In this document: positions 6,560 through 14,334 of the stretch, one piece after another
Position numbering within the stretch: the first letter of the stretch is position 1
Layout: the number at the start of each line of letters is the position of its first letter
Origin: JAICIG01 sp035532215
GTDB lineage: Bacteria; Planctomycetota; Planctomycetia; Pirellulales; JAICIG01
Direction of reading: 5' to 3'
Assembly (NCBI GenBank): GCA_035532215.1
Contig: DATKRK010000035.1
Span: 1-22,761, forward strand
Length of the DNA stretch: 22,761 nt
Notes under the pieces: model-generated
Told to the model about the DNA's origin: nothing
Databases searched by the model: none
Seen by the model: the letters and a program-made list of their open reading frames with translations, nothing else
Program-made: the position numbers and the translations under genes

Positions 6560-8119
6560 ATGCAGCGCAACAATCGGCGCGAATTTCTGGCGGGCGTGGG
6601 CCGGGGCATGTTGATCGCGGGCGTGGGCTATTCGGTGGCGCTCGACCTGGGCCTTTCGCCGGCCGTGGCCGACGAGGGCGCCGAGACGCTGTCGTTCGGC
6701 AAGCTCGAACCGTTGGTCGAGTTGATGCAAGAAACCCCGGCCGATCGCATCTTGCCGGCCGTCGTCGAGCGACTCAAGGGCGGCACGGAACTGCGCGAGA
6801 TCGTCGCCGCGGCGGCCTTGGCCAACGCCCGCACGTTCGGCGGCGAGGACTATGTCGGCTTCCATACCTTCATGGCCATGTCCCCGGCCTTCCACATGGC
6901 CGCCGAACTGCCGGCTGAGCGGCGCGCCTTGCCGGTGCTCAAGGTGCTCTATCGCAATACCAACCGGCTGCAGGAAATGGGCGGCCGCAAGAACGAAGTG
7001 CTGCACCCGGTGAAGGCGGCGCTGGCCGAAGGGCAATCGGGCGCCGAGGCAATCCGCGACGCGGTGCATCGACAAGACCCGGCCGCCGCCGAGCAGGCCC
7101 TGGCTGCGGCTGCGGCCTGTTCGCCTGAAGAGGCCTTCAATGACGTGCTCGAAAGCGTCGAAGAAAGCCCCGACGTGCATCGCATCGTGTTGGCCTATCG
7201 CTCATGGGACATGCTGGGGCTGGTCGGTCGCGAGCAGGCCGAGACCATGCTGCGGCAGTCGGTACACTACTGCGTCAAGCAGGAGCAAAACCGCGTCAAG
7301 TACATGAGCGAGCCGAGCGTGCTGTTGCCCAAGGTGCTCGATCGATTCAAGCTGGTCGGCAAGTCCGCTGGCACGCGCGTGGCCGAAGATTCCTGGATCG
7401 AATCGATGAGCCAGACGCTGTTCACGTCGACGGCGCCGCAGGCCGCCGAGGCGGTGGCTGCGGCTTTGGCCGAAGGCATGTCGGCGGAATCGATCGCCGA
7501 AGCGATCTCGCTGACGGCGAATCAGCTCGTGCTTCGCGACTCGGGGCGTACGGCCGGACAGGCCCAGCCCAACAAACCGACCGGCAGCGTCCACGGCGAT
7601 TCGATCGGCGTGCATGCCAGCGATTCGGCCAACGCCTGGCGCCATATCGCGCTGGCGAGCAACCACCGCAACCGCGTGGCCAGTCTGGTGCTGGCCGGCT
7701 ACCAGGTGGCGCTGGACCGTACGAACCGCGGCGGCGACTTCCTGGAATGGAAGCCGCGGCCCTATGCCGAAGAACTGGCCGCCTTGCCCGTGCGCAATGG
7801 CGAGGAATTGCTCCAAGATCTCGACGGCGCGATCCGCGAGCAGAACCAGAACCTGGCCTGCGCGCTGGTGCACCGTTACGGAACTTCGGGTTATGACGCG
7901 CGACCCGTATTCGACTTGCTGTTGAAGTACGCCATCAGCGAAGACGGCGCCTTGCACGCCGAGAAGTATTACCGCACCGTGAGCGACGAATTCGCCCACG
8001 CCCGACCCAAGTTCCGTTGGCGCCAGTTGGTCTCGCTGGCTCGCGTCACGGCCAGCGAATATGGCCAGCCGGCGCCCGGCTATCAGCAGGCTTGCGAATT
8101 GCTGAATGCGCGAGCCTAA
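6560..8119 (+). CDS. Tat-signal protein of unknown function
   Basis: The protein has 519 residues. The start ATG at 6560 follows a good ribosome binding site (AAGGAG, 8 bases upstream). The N-terminus reads NNRREFLAGVGRGMLIAGVG, a twin-arginine signal (RREFL) followed by a hydrophobic stretch and a likely cleavage after AVADEG (about residue 35-40), so the folded protein is expected in the periplasm. The rest is rich in Ala, Glu and Leu and looks helical throughout. Several histidine clusters stand out: FGGEDYVGFHTFMAM and SPAFHMA, then GSVHGDSIGVHASDSA and AWRHIALASNHRNRV. Export by Tat and these histidines suggest a metal or cofactor protein, but I recognise no family. It is likely transcribed alone, 170 bp after the kinase gene and 87 bp before mtnA. 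Confidence 0.8.
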   Translation: MQRNNRREFLAGVGRGMLIAGVGYSVALDLGLSPAVADEGAETLSFGKLEPLVELMQETPADRILPAVVERLKGGTELREIVAAAALANARTFGGEDYVGFHTFMAMSPAFHMAAELPAERRALPVLKVLYRNTNRLQEMGGRKNEVLHPVKAALAEGQSGAEAIRDAVHRQDPAAAEQALAAAAACSPEEAFNDVLESVEESPDVHRIVLAYRSWDMLGLVGREQAETMLRQSVHYCVKQEQNRVKYMSEPSVLLPKVLDRFKLVGKSAGTRVAEDSWIESMSQTLFTSTAPQAAEAVAAALAEGMSAESIAEAISLTANQLVLRDSGRTAGQAQPNKPTGSVHGDSIGVHASDSANAWRHIALASNHRNRVASLVLAGYQVALDRTNRGGDFLEWKPRPYAEELAALPVRNGEELLQDLDGAIREQNQNLACALVHRYGTSGYDARPVFDLLLKYAISEDGALHAEKYYRTVSDEFAHARPKFRWRQLVSLARVTASEYGQPAPGYQQACELLNARA

Positions 8120-8206
8120 TGACAAGAGTCGCCCCTTGGACGTTGGCTGCTGGAATCAGACTGTGCTAGATTTGATGATTCAACTCGATAACCCATCTCG
8201 ATTGGC

Positions 8207-9301
8207 ATGACGTCTCCTTCAGCAGTCATTCAACCCAAAGCGACTCAATTCAAGACTCTCGAATGGATCGGCGGCGTCGATGGGCATTTGCGTCTCGTCG
8301 ATCAGACGCGTTTGCCCGCGGAATTGGCGTACGTCGATTGCCGCGACGTGGAAACGGTGTTCGAGGCCATTCGCAGCCTGCGGGTGCGCGGGGCGCCGGC
8401 GATCGGCATTGCGGCAGCCTACGGAATCTGTGTCGGCCTGCAAACGGCATCGCACGATCAAGAGCAGGCGTTCTTCGCGCGGCTGGAGGAGGTCGCGACC
8501 TACCTGGCCGCGAGCCGGCCGACGGCCGTCAATCTGTTCTGGGCGCTTAAGCGAATGCAGCAAGCGGCCGCCGACTGGCGCGGCCGCGCGACGCCGGCCG
8601 AGATCGCCAAACATCTGCTGCACGAGGCGCAGGCGATCCACGAAGAAGACCGGAACATGTGCCGCGCCATCGGCCGCCACGGCGCCGCGCTTTTGTCCGA
8701 CGGCCAGGGCGTGCTGACCCACTGCAATGCCGGCGGACTGGCAACCTCGGAATACGGGACTGCGCTGGCCGTGTTTTACGCCGCACAAGACGGCGGCAAG
8801 CGGCTGCACGTTTACGCCGATGAAACGCGGCCTTTGTTGCAAGGGGCCCGGCTAACCGCCTGGGAGCTGAAGCAGCGCGGCATCGACGTGACGCTGATCT
8901 GCGACTCGATGGCCGCCCAGGTGATGCGCGAAGGACGCGTGCAGGCGGTGGTGGTCGGCGCCGACCGTATCGCCGCCAACGGCGACGCGGCCAACAAGAT
9001 CGGCACTTACGGCGTGGCGATGCTGGCCGCCGCGCACCACATTCCCTTTTACGTGGCGGCGCCCACCAGCACCTTCGACCTTTCGCTCTCCAGCGGCGAC
9101 GAGATACCGATCGAGCAGCGGGCCGCCGAGGAAATCACCCACGGCTTCGGCCGCCAAACCGCGCCCGACGGCATCCAGGTCTACAACCCCGCCTTCGACG
9201 TCACCCCGGCCTGGCTGATCAACGCCATTATTTGCGAGCGCGGCGTGATCCGGCCGGTGACGCGGGATACGGTGAAGCAGATGGTAGGCGGGGGACGGTA
9301 G
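8207..9301 (+). CDS. mtnA: S-methyl-5-thioribose-1-phosphate isomerase
   Basis: The protein has 364 residues, the usual length. It converts 5-methylthioribose-1-phosphate to 5-methylthioribulose-1-phosphate in the methionine salvage pathway, in the cytoplasm. Family motifs: TLEWIGG near the start (18-23), SLRVRGAPAIGIAAAYG (57-73), THCNAGGLATSEYGTALAV (171-189) with the catalytic Cys173, DETRPLLQGARLTAWEL (205-221), and GADRIAANGDAANKIGTYG (251-269) with the catalytic Asp253. These separate it from eIF2B-alpha/beta relatives, which lack the Cys/Asp pair. The start at ATG 8207 has no clear ribosome binding site. No other salvage gene lies in the window. It is convergent with the DUF1559 gene, only 46 bp away. 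Confidence 0.95.
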   Translation: MTSPSAVIQPKATQFKTLEWIGGVDGHLRLVDQTRLPAELAYVDCRDVETVFEAIRSLRVRGAPAIGIAAAYGICVGLQTASHDQEQAFFARLEEVATYLAASRPTAVNLFWALKRMQQAAADWRGRATPAEIAKHLLHEAQAIHEEDRNMCRAIGRHGAALLSDGQGVLTHCNAGGLATSEYGTALAVFYAAQDGGKRLHVYADETRPLLQGARLTAWELKQRGIDVTLICDSMAAQVMREGRVQAVVVGADRIAANGDAANKIGTYGVAMLAAAHHIPFYVAAPTSTFDLSLSSGDEIPIEQRAAEEITHGFGRQTAPDGIQVYNPAFDVTPAWLINAIICERGVIRPVTRDTVKQMVGGGR

Positions 9302-9347
9302 ACCGTTTTCTGCGGGCATCGAGGGAAACGGAGCCCCAGCACTCCGA

Positions 9348-10370
9348 TCAATCGGGCGGCATGGCGACCGCCTCTCCCCCCGCTCGCGTAGAAGCCGCGC
9401 GCCAAACCGCCAGGTCGACGCCGTCAGCCACGAAACGCACGCTTCCATCCATATTCATGGAATTCACGCCGCCCGGATGGTAGCTGCTGGCGCGGAAGGC
9501 GCCGCCACCCGTCGGACTCTGGCCGGGCGCCATCATGTCCATCGAACAGTCTGGCGTCTCCGCGTTGGGCGTGAGAACATGGTTGTACCAGCTATTTTCG
9601 TAACCGGCTGTAAACCACGTGTCGCCCGAGTAGGTGAAATACACGGGCGGCGGTCCCGAGAGCGCGTTGCAGTAGGCGGCCATCTGGTCGGGGGTGGCCG
9701 GGCCCAACGCCGACGAGCCGCTGTACCAAAAGTCGACTCGGCGCGAAAAGGAGGTACGCCCGCTGCCGATCCGTTTTTCGGAGACCCCGATGGTGGCGCT
9801 GAGGCCGTCCCTGATCTCGCCGGGCGTCAGCGGTTGCAATGCGATGAAGGCGCCCAGCCCGCCATCGACCGTCAAGTTGCTCGGGTATTGGCTTGTTCCC
9901 GGGCCGGTGCAGACGCGGTAGCTGTTTCCCGACGGGGACACCGAGAGATCGCGATCCGAAGGACAACGGAAAACCGGCAAGGGCGTCCAGGGCAGCATCG
10001 GTTGCTTCAACCGCATGAAGGGCAAGCCAGGCGGACCCGCGTAAAATCCCGGCGATTGCTGCAGATCGATCACCGCCGCCGCCGCCGACTGTTCGAGAAA
10101 CGGAAGCAAGCGGACGTGCGGAGCGTACCAAAGAGAGCCCTTTTTCGGAGCGTCCAGATTGCGCATTGCGGGCGGAAACGCACGGCGGCTCGATTCGTAC
10201 GCGGCCAGCGCGCGTCCGAACTGCGCCAGGTTCGCAGTGCACTGCACGCGCCGCGCCGACTCGCGCGCCGCATTGACTGCCGCAAGCGTCAGCGCCAACA
10301 ACAGGCCGATGACGGCAACGACCACGACCAGTTCGACGATCGTCAGTCCGGGTCGAATGGTGCGCCGCAT
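9348..10370 (-). CDS. DUF1559 type IV pilin-like protein (H-X9-DG family)
   Basis: The protein has 340 residues. The N-terminus carries a prepilin motif: short basic leader, cleavage after Gly8, then LTIVE with Glu at +5 and a hydrophobic helix (VVVVAVIGLLLALTLAAV). This is followed by the planctomycete signature AARESARRVQC. The C-terminal part holds HPGGVNSMNMDG, an exact H-x9-DG. DUF1559 proteins occur in large numbers in Planctomycetes and are thought to be pseudopilins handled by prepilin peptidase and type II-like machinery. The gene is the last of a six-gene minus-strand cluster, 32 bp after the DUF1573 gene, with a fair ribosome binding site (GGGAGA). In this context it may help move the cysteine-rich products across the cell envelope, which is inference. 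Confidence 0.93.
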   Translation of the reverse strand: MRRTIRPGLTIVELVVVVAVIGLLLALTLAAVNAARESARRVQCTANLAQFGRALAAYESSRRAFPPAMRNLDAPKKGSLWYAPHVRLLPFLEQSAAAAVIDLQQSPGFYAGPPGLPFMRLKQPMLPWTPLPVFRCPSDRDLSVSPSGNSYRVCTGPGTSQYPSNLTVDGGLGAFIALQPLTPGEIRDGLSATIGVSEKRIGSGRTSFSRRVDFWYSGSSALGPATPDQMAAYCNALSGPPPVYFTYSGDTWFTAGYENSWYNHVLTPNAETPDCSMDMMAPGQSPTGGGAFRASSYHPGGVNSMNMDGSVRFVADGVDLAVWRAASTRAGGEAVAMPPD

Positions 10371-10402
10371 GTCGGTTCTCCCACGAACGGCCCGTCAATC
10401 CC

Positions 10403-11467
10403 TCAGTCGGTTCCGAGGCTAAAAGCCGTCAACGGAACATTGATCGTGCGCACGACAGGCTGCTTGCACGTCACCGCCAAGCTGCCCTTCGAAGGTCCGG
10501 AATCGCGGGACAGCCGCGTCTGCACCCGGATCAACGCTACGCTGGCGGTCGCCTTTTCAATGGATGCCGAGAACCCGCTATCGCCGGGCGCGATCCGAAT
10601 TTCATCGATTTCAAGCACGTCGCCTTTCGCGACGGAGACCGTCAGACTCTTGCTCAGAAATGCATCCGCCGCGCCCGAGCCGAGAAACACGGACGCAGGA
10701 GAGACCTCGACGCGGTCGCGTACGGTCCACCTCACCGGCAACGTGAGTTGCGACTGCCGCGAGCCGGGTAGCGGAAGCACGATCTTGCCGTGCCAGTCGC
10801 CCGACTCGGCGCCAGGGCGCAGAGAAATGCGCAAGGCGAGCGACTCGTGAAGCGACAGCGTGCGAACTACGTTCGACTCCCACGAGGCTTCGAGCGCCGC
10901 CGGTGGGTAACATTCGACGCTTCCTATCTCGCAATGGGCCGCAGCGTCGTCGGACGCGCGAACCACGACGCGCACCGTCTTTTCCGCCGTCCGATCGGGC
11001 AAAAGCGAGCCGAAATCAACAGAATAAGGCTCGAACTCGACGGGCGCCACGGCGCGCCATTTCACAGTCAGCCGGACGTGTTTTGCCTTGGGATCGTTGC
11101 TGTGTACCACGACCGTCGCCGTGTGCGGCTTGGGAGTGCTGCGCGCGAGCTTCAATCGCACGTGCCCCTCCGCTTGCGGCGCCACGAGCGGATCGACGTG
11201 CGCCACGGCGCATTGGCACGACGTTTCGATCTTGGCGACGTGCAGCGGAGCGCCGCCCGCGTTGCGGAATTCGATAGAGGCATCGGCCTTTTGTTCTCGG
11301 TCGACGGGCACGTCGCCCAAATCGAACTCGGTGCGGTCGAACTCGATCGCCGGAGCGTTCGAAACCGCAACCGTCTGATTCGGCAAACGCGACTCAGCCG
11401 CGCCGCCGCAGCCGAGGCAAAGCGCGATCGAGAACATCGAAAACGTGCTTCCGGCCGAGGTCTTCAT
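10403..11467 (-). CDS. DUF1573 domain protein, probable lipoprotein
   Basis: The protein has 354 residues. The ATG at 11467 overlaps the stop of the C39 peptidase gene (ATGA), and it gives an N-terminus with a signal segment ending in ALCLGC. Cys20 could be lipidated, although the lipobox is weak because position -3 is Cys. DUF1573 follows at about 40-140: IEFDRTEFDLGDVPV, ASIEFRNAGGAPLHVAKIET, SCQCAVAHV, then WRAVAPVEFEPYSVDFGSL as a second Ig-like repeat. The SCQC pair is the usual DUF1573 cysteine signature. These Ig-like domains are exported and their role is unknown. In this cluster the protein may act as a surface scaffold or binding partner for the cysteine-rich proteins. The longer frame back to 11623 overlaps the peptidase gene and is unlikely. 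Confidence 0.88.
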   Translation of the reverse strand: MKTSAGSTFSMFSIALCLGCGGAAESRLPNQTVAVSNAPAIEFDRTEFDLGDVPVDREQKADASIEFRNAGGAPLHVAKIETSCQCAVAHVDPLVAPQAEGHVRLKLARSTPKPHTATVVVHSNDPKAKHVRLTVKWRAVAPVEFEPYSVDFGSLLPDRTAEKTVRVVVRASDDAAAHCEIGSVECYPPAALEASWESNVVRTLSLHESLALRISLRPGAESGDWHGKIVLPLPGSRQSQLTLPVRWTVRDRVEVSPASVFLGSGAADAFLSKSLTVSVAKGDVLEIDEIRIAPGDSGFSASIEKATASVALIRVQTRLSRDSGPSKGSLAVTCKQPVVRTINVPLTAFSLGTD

Positions 11468-12027
11468 GTGGCGCCTCCCCTGCGTCGATAAAAGACGACC
11501 GCGGTTGCCAGGAGCGCAAAGCCTGCTAGTGCGACAATCCCCACCATGCGCCAGCTTCGCGGCGCCAGTTCTTCTTCCGGCGTCAGCGGCGACATGGAGA
11601 CCAGCAAGGCCGTCCCGTCCCAACTCGTCCGCAACGTATCAAGCGGCAGGTCGTACTTTCTTGGGGCATCGATGATCGTCGCCATGCCGCCAGCGACGTC
11701 GCCGATGTTGACGAAATGGTTTTCGCCCAATCTCGCGATGCACGCAAACGGACGCGAACGGCTGGCAAGGTTCTCGGGATCGGTGACCACTCCGAGAGTC
11801 TGCGCCCCGTATGCCTCGGCCACGTCGGCAAGCGCTCCCAGCGAGTAGCCCGCCGGACTGGGCGCCCCAAGCTTCGCCTCGATCTCCGCGTAGGACGGCG
11901 CGCTAGGCTGCAGCGCCTTCAGGCTGACGTAAAGGCAATACGCGCCGCAGCGCATGTCCACGTCGGTTGATTTTTCGGGGACGGCGCCAGCGATCGCGAT
12001 TGCAAGTAGAGCCGGAAAGAGCGTCAT
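11464..12027 (-). CDS. C39-like cysteine peptidase with signal peptide and C-terminal membrane anchor
   Basis: The protein has 187 residues. A signal peptide lies at about 1-16 (LFPALLAIAIAGA). The peptidase domain follows: DMRCGAYCLYVSL with the likely nucleophile Cys27, ARLGENHFVNIGDV with His104, and ATIIDAPRKYDLPLDTL with Asp120. Order and spacing fit the Cys-His-Asp triad of C39 peptidases, which cleave after double glycine. A membrane helix at about 161-180 is followed by RRRGG, giving a cytoplasmic C-terminus and an outward-facing domain. Typical C39 domains are instead cytoplasmic and fused to ABC exporters, and no ABC exporter gene is present here. The gene overlaps both neighbours by 4 nt (ATGA at 12024-12027 and 11464-11467), so translation is coupled. 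The tandem genes at 13182 and 13793 supply double-glycine substrates. Activity has not been shown. Confidence 0.85.
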   Translation of the reverse strand: MTLFPALLAIAIAGAVPEKSTDVDMRCGAYCLYVSLKALQPSAPSYAEIEAKLGAPSPAGYSLGALADVAEAYGAQTLGVVTDPENLASRSRPFACIARLGENHFVNIGDVAGGMATIIDAPRKYDLPLDTLRTSWDGTALLVSMSPLTPEEELAPRSWRMVGIVALAGFALLATAVVFYRRRGGAT

Positions 12028-13034
12028 GGCTTCTCCTCCGCCTCTGGCTTTGCCGCAAACCCCTTGCCGCGCAATCCGTCGGCCAGCTCGTCGAGCAACT
12101 CCTGGCGGGTGGGCGTTTTCTGCCCCTGGCGGTATCTCTTGGTCCCGGCCTTCGAGACCTCTTGAATCTGCGTTCCCACGGGCAAGTTGAGCGATTCGAA
12201 GCGGAAGCGGTCGGCGGCGATCGCCGGCTCGGGATCGAAGTCGGTGACCGTCAGTTCATACGTCTTATTCGGGTGCGACTTGTCGCCGTTGACCGCCATC
12301 GCGTATTCGTGATGTTGCAGCCAAAAGCGCTTATCGGGCAGTTTCTTCCACTCGTAAGCCCCGCGAAACCACATCGGATCCTCGGCGGTGGTCGTGTCTT
12401 CATACTCTACGACGTTGCCCCCCGCCTTGAGCGACGCCGTGATGCGTAGGAAGCTCCCGTCAAGAAAACGGCGAACGACGATTTCGTCCCCGTCGCTGCT
12501 CACCTCCAACTTGTCGAAGGCGACCTTCGGAGGGCGCTGGGCCGTCCCCACGTCAAATAAGTCGGACCAGTGTCTGCTCCCTACGCCGACGACAAACCAT
12601 CGATCTGGTCGCAGCCGCAACTCGGGGCGGTAGCCGCCCAGCCCGTCGCTGACGATCTGCGCCAGCTTCCGGTCCGGCCAGTAATGAAAGCGCAGGTCTC
12701 TCGTCTCGATCATTTCGCCTTCGGTGATTTCAGGCGCGTGACCGGTAAGGAGCACGGTCTGCCTGTACTTCCAGTACGTCGACGACCCGCTCCAAACGAC
12801 GTTCGCGACGACGTCGACCGCCTCGTCGAGCGCCCCGCCGACATTCGTTGAATGCACCTTCGCCGCGAGCGCTCCGTGCGGAAACGACGCCTGCCCGGTG
12901 ACCTGTGCAGCCGAAAGCAGGTCGAGCAGCGCGCGGTCGCCTTCGACCAACCCGCGTGGATCCTCCGCGCAAGCGCGCCGAGCGGCGATGGCACCTAGCA
13001 ACGTCGCCAAAACATACACGACTCGAGCAGACAC
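12024..13034 (-). CDS. secreted protein of unknown function
   Basis: The protein has 336 residues and starts at ATG 13034 after AGGGGAG. An N-terminal signal peptide (VVYVLATLLGAIAARRACA) predicts export with cleavage near residue 23. The mature part is rich in beta-type segments: TYWKYRQTVLLTGHAPEI, IETRDLRFHYWPDRK, DEIVVRRFLDGSFLRITASL, KTYELTVTDFDPEPAIAADR and FRFESLNLPVGTQIQEV. The end is charged and Lys/Glu-rich. The overall character resembles LolA/RseB-like half-barrel proteins, which carry lipidated or hydrophobic cargo, but I cannot assign a family. Its stop overlaps the peptidase start (ATGA), so it belongs to the same transcript. A carrier, chaperone or immunity-like role for the cysteine-rich proteins is only a guess. 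Confidence 0.82.
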   Translation of the reverse strand: MSARVVYVLATLLGAIAARRACAEDPRGLVEGDRALLDLLSAAQVTGQASFPHGALAAKVHSTNVGGALDEAVDVVANVVWSGSSTYWKYRQTVLLTGHAPEITEGEMIETRDLRFHYWPDRKLAQIVSDGLGGYRPELRLRPDRWFVVGVGSRHWSDLFDVGTAQRPPKVAFDKLEVSSDGDEIVVRRFLDGSFLRITASLKAGGNVVEYEDTTTAEDPMWFRGAYEWKKLPDKRFWLQHHEYAMAVNGDKSHPNKTYELTVTDFDPEPAIAADRFRFESLNLPVGTQIQEVSKAGTKRYRQGQKTPTRQELLDELADGLRGKGFAAKPEAEEKP

Positions 13035-13181
13035 AGTCTTCTCCCCTTTTGCACGAACCTCGCGGAAGAACGCCAGCGCGGTAACGCGCGTTGGCCAACC
13101 GAATGCGGCGCCAACTCGTCACTGGGCGCTACCATTGGTACAAACCCTATCGCGAGCGGTTAGACCAGGAATGCTCGCTAA

Positions 13182-13640
13182 CTAATCATTATGTCCGACG
13201 CAGGTGTCCAAACAGCTCTGCGGCGCATAATATGAGCCGATATAGGTGTTGCTGTCACACTCCTTTGTGCCTGTCATCCAAATGCACGAGTACATTATAC
13301 TGCATTGATAGCTGCCTGACTGGCTGCACGAGTAGTTCAGGCCTGGTTCGTAACTGGAACAAGAGTCCACGTTTCCCTGGACGACAGTATAGTTTCCCCA
13401 TGTCTCACACGTCTCTTGGTCCGTCCCGTTTTTGTCGGAGCAAGAAATGCTGGTGGTATAGCAGTTACTCGTGTTCAAACAGCAATAATCCTGGAACTGC
13501 TGCCCGCCTAAAACTTCGTAAAGCTCGGCCCGCGCCAAAGTCCGTTGCGTGCGAGACTCAGCGACTCGCGTCGAAAGAAGGACCGCGAAAACCGCCAAGA
13601 TGCCGAGAAAACCGGTTGCCAGAAGCGATGAACTCCGCAT
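13182..13640 (-). CDS. double-glycine-leader cysteine-rich secreted protein, copy 1
   Basis: The protein has 152 residues from the ATG at 13640, which follows GGGAGG 8 bases upstream. The longer frame to 13685 lacks this site. Residues 6-22 are a hydrophobic helix (LLATGFLGILAVFAVLL). Then comes a leader ending L35-x3-E39-L40-x2-V43-x-G45-G46, an exact fit to the canonical double-glycine motif. The 106-residue core holds 12 cysteines: CC, then C after gaps of 5, 6, 10, 15, 10, 7, 5, 8, 14 and 3 residues. The core is rich in Ser, Thr, Tyr and Asn and includes CSDKNGTDQETC. Predicted product: a disulfide-rich exported protein released by the C39-like peptidase. The core-coding DNA is visibly less GC-rich than its surroundings. 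Toxin, signal or adhesin roles cannot be told apart. Confidence 0.85.
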   Translation of the reverse strand: MRSSSLLATGFLGILAVFAVLLSTRVAESRTQRTLARAELYEVLGGQQFQDYCCLNTSNCYTTSISCSDKNGTDQETCETWGNYTVVQGNVDSCSSYEPGLNYSCSQSGSYQCSIMYSCIWMTGTKECDSNTYIGSYYAPQSCLDTCVGHND

Positions 13641-13677
13641 GACACAACCTCCCATGCAAAAAGGCATGAAACGAGAG

Positions 13678-13797
13678 CTAAGCATCCAGGATTAAATAAC
13701 CTCCCAAATTCAAAGGCCGTGTGGATCCTAAACCAGCCCGACCAAAGCGGTTGCAGCGGAAATAGCATGGGGAAGTTATTTAATCCTCGATGCTAAG
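13678..13797. repeat. 28-bp inverted repeat between the two cysteine-rich genes
   Basis: Arms 13678-13705 and 13770-13797 are reverse complements at 25 of 28 positions and share GGATTAAATAAC, with 64 bp between them. The right arm includes the stop codon of the upstream gene (13793-13795). AT-rich arms in a GC-rich genome suggest either a regulatory stem-loop on the transcript between the two genes or a small inserted element. There is no T-tract typical of a terminator. Confidence 0.8.
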
Positions 13798-14233
13798 GAC
13801 AGGCGCCGCTGCTACAGCTCTGCGGCGCGTTAAATTCGGCTTGAAGAGTAGCTCGCGCGCATTCCATTGTGCTTGCGGTCCAAGTGCACGAGTACACGGC
13901 GGTGCAGACGTAGGTGCCTGTATTAGTGCACGTCACGCCTGGCGCGTACTGCGAACAAGAGTTGCGGTTTCCGCTGGCGACACCTATTGCTTGATACGTG
14001 CCACATGTCTCGGCATCCGTCCCATTTTTGTCAGAGCAATCCTGACTCATGGCCGCGCAGAGGCTATTGTCCGCACAGCAATAATCATCAATGAACCCGC
14101 CGAGAACTTCGTAAAGCTCAGCCCGATGCAACGTGCGTTGCGTGCGGGACTCCGCCGCTCGCGTCGAAAGGAGGACCGCGGAAACCGACAAGGCGCCGAG
14201 AAAACCGGCTGCCAGAAGAGATGAACGCCGCAT
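13793..14233 (-). CDS. double-glycine-leader cysteine-rich secreted protein, copy 2
   Basis: The protein has 146 residues from the ATG at 14233, with GGGGGAT upstream. It is a paralogue of the next gene. Residues 1-46 are identical at 39 of 46 positions, including the membrane helix and the motif L35-x3-E39-L40-x2-V43-x-G45-G46. The 100-residue core is much less alike, about 45% by eye, yet all 12 cysteines are kept (gaps 5, 6, 10, 15, 8, 7, 5, 8, 14, 4). Best-kept core blocks are SDKNGTD-x-ETC, GxYxC, YSC and APQSC. It is the first gene of the cluster, about 100 bp after a promoter candidate. It has no modification enzyme beside it, so disulfides are the most likely maturation besides leader removal. 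Confidence 0.85.
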   Translation of the reverse strand: MRRSSLLAAGFLGALSVSAVLLSTRAAESRTQRTLHRAELYEVLGGFIDDYCCADNSLCAAMSQDCSDKNGTDAETCGTYQAIGVASGNRNSCSQYAPGVTCTNTGTYVCTAVYSCTWTASTMECARATLQAEFNAPQSCSSGACP

Positions 14234-14334
14234 GACACTATCCCCCACGCAAAAGGACAGAAAACGAGATCCGAACGACTCGCGTCTCTTATTTGCGATT
14301 TGCGACTTGCGACTCACTAGAGCGTTGCGCCGTG

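Noticed and set aside
8130..8175. Promoter for mtnA (TTGGCT ... TAGATT).
   Set aside because: The -35 match is poor, so it is not better than chance in this composition.
9302..9347. Bidirectional terminator between mtnA and the DUF1559 gene.
   Set aside because: The CCGTTT/AAACGG pairing is only 6 bp with a long loop and no T-tract.
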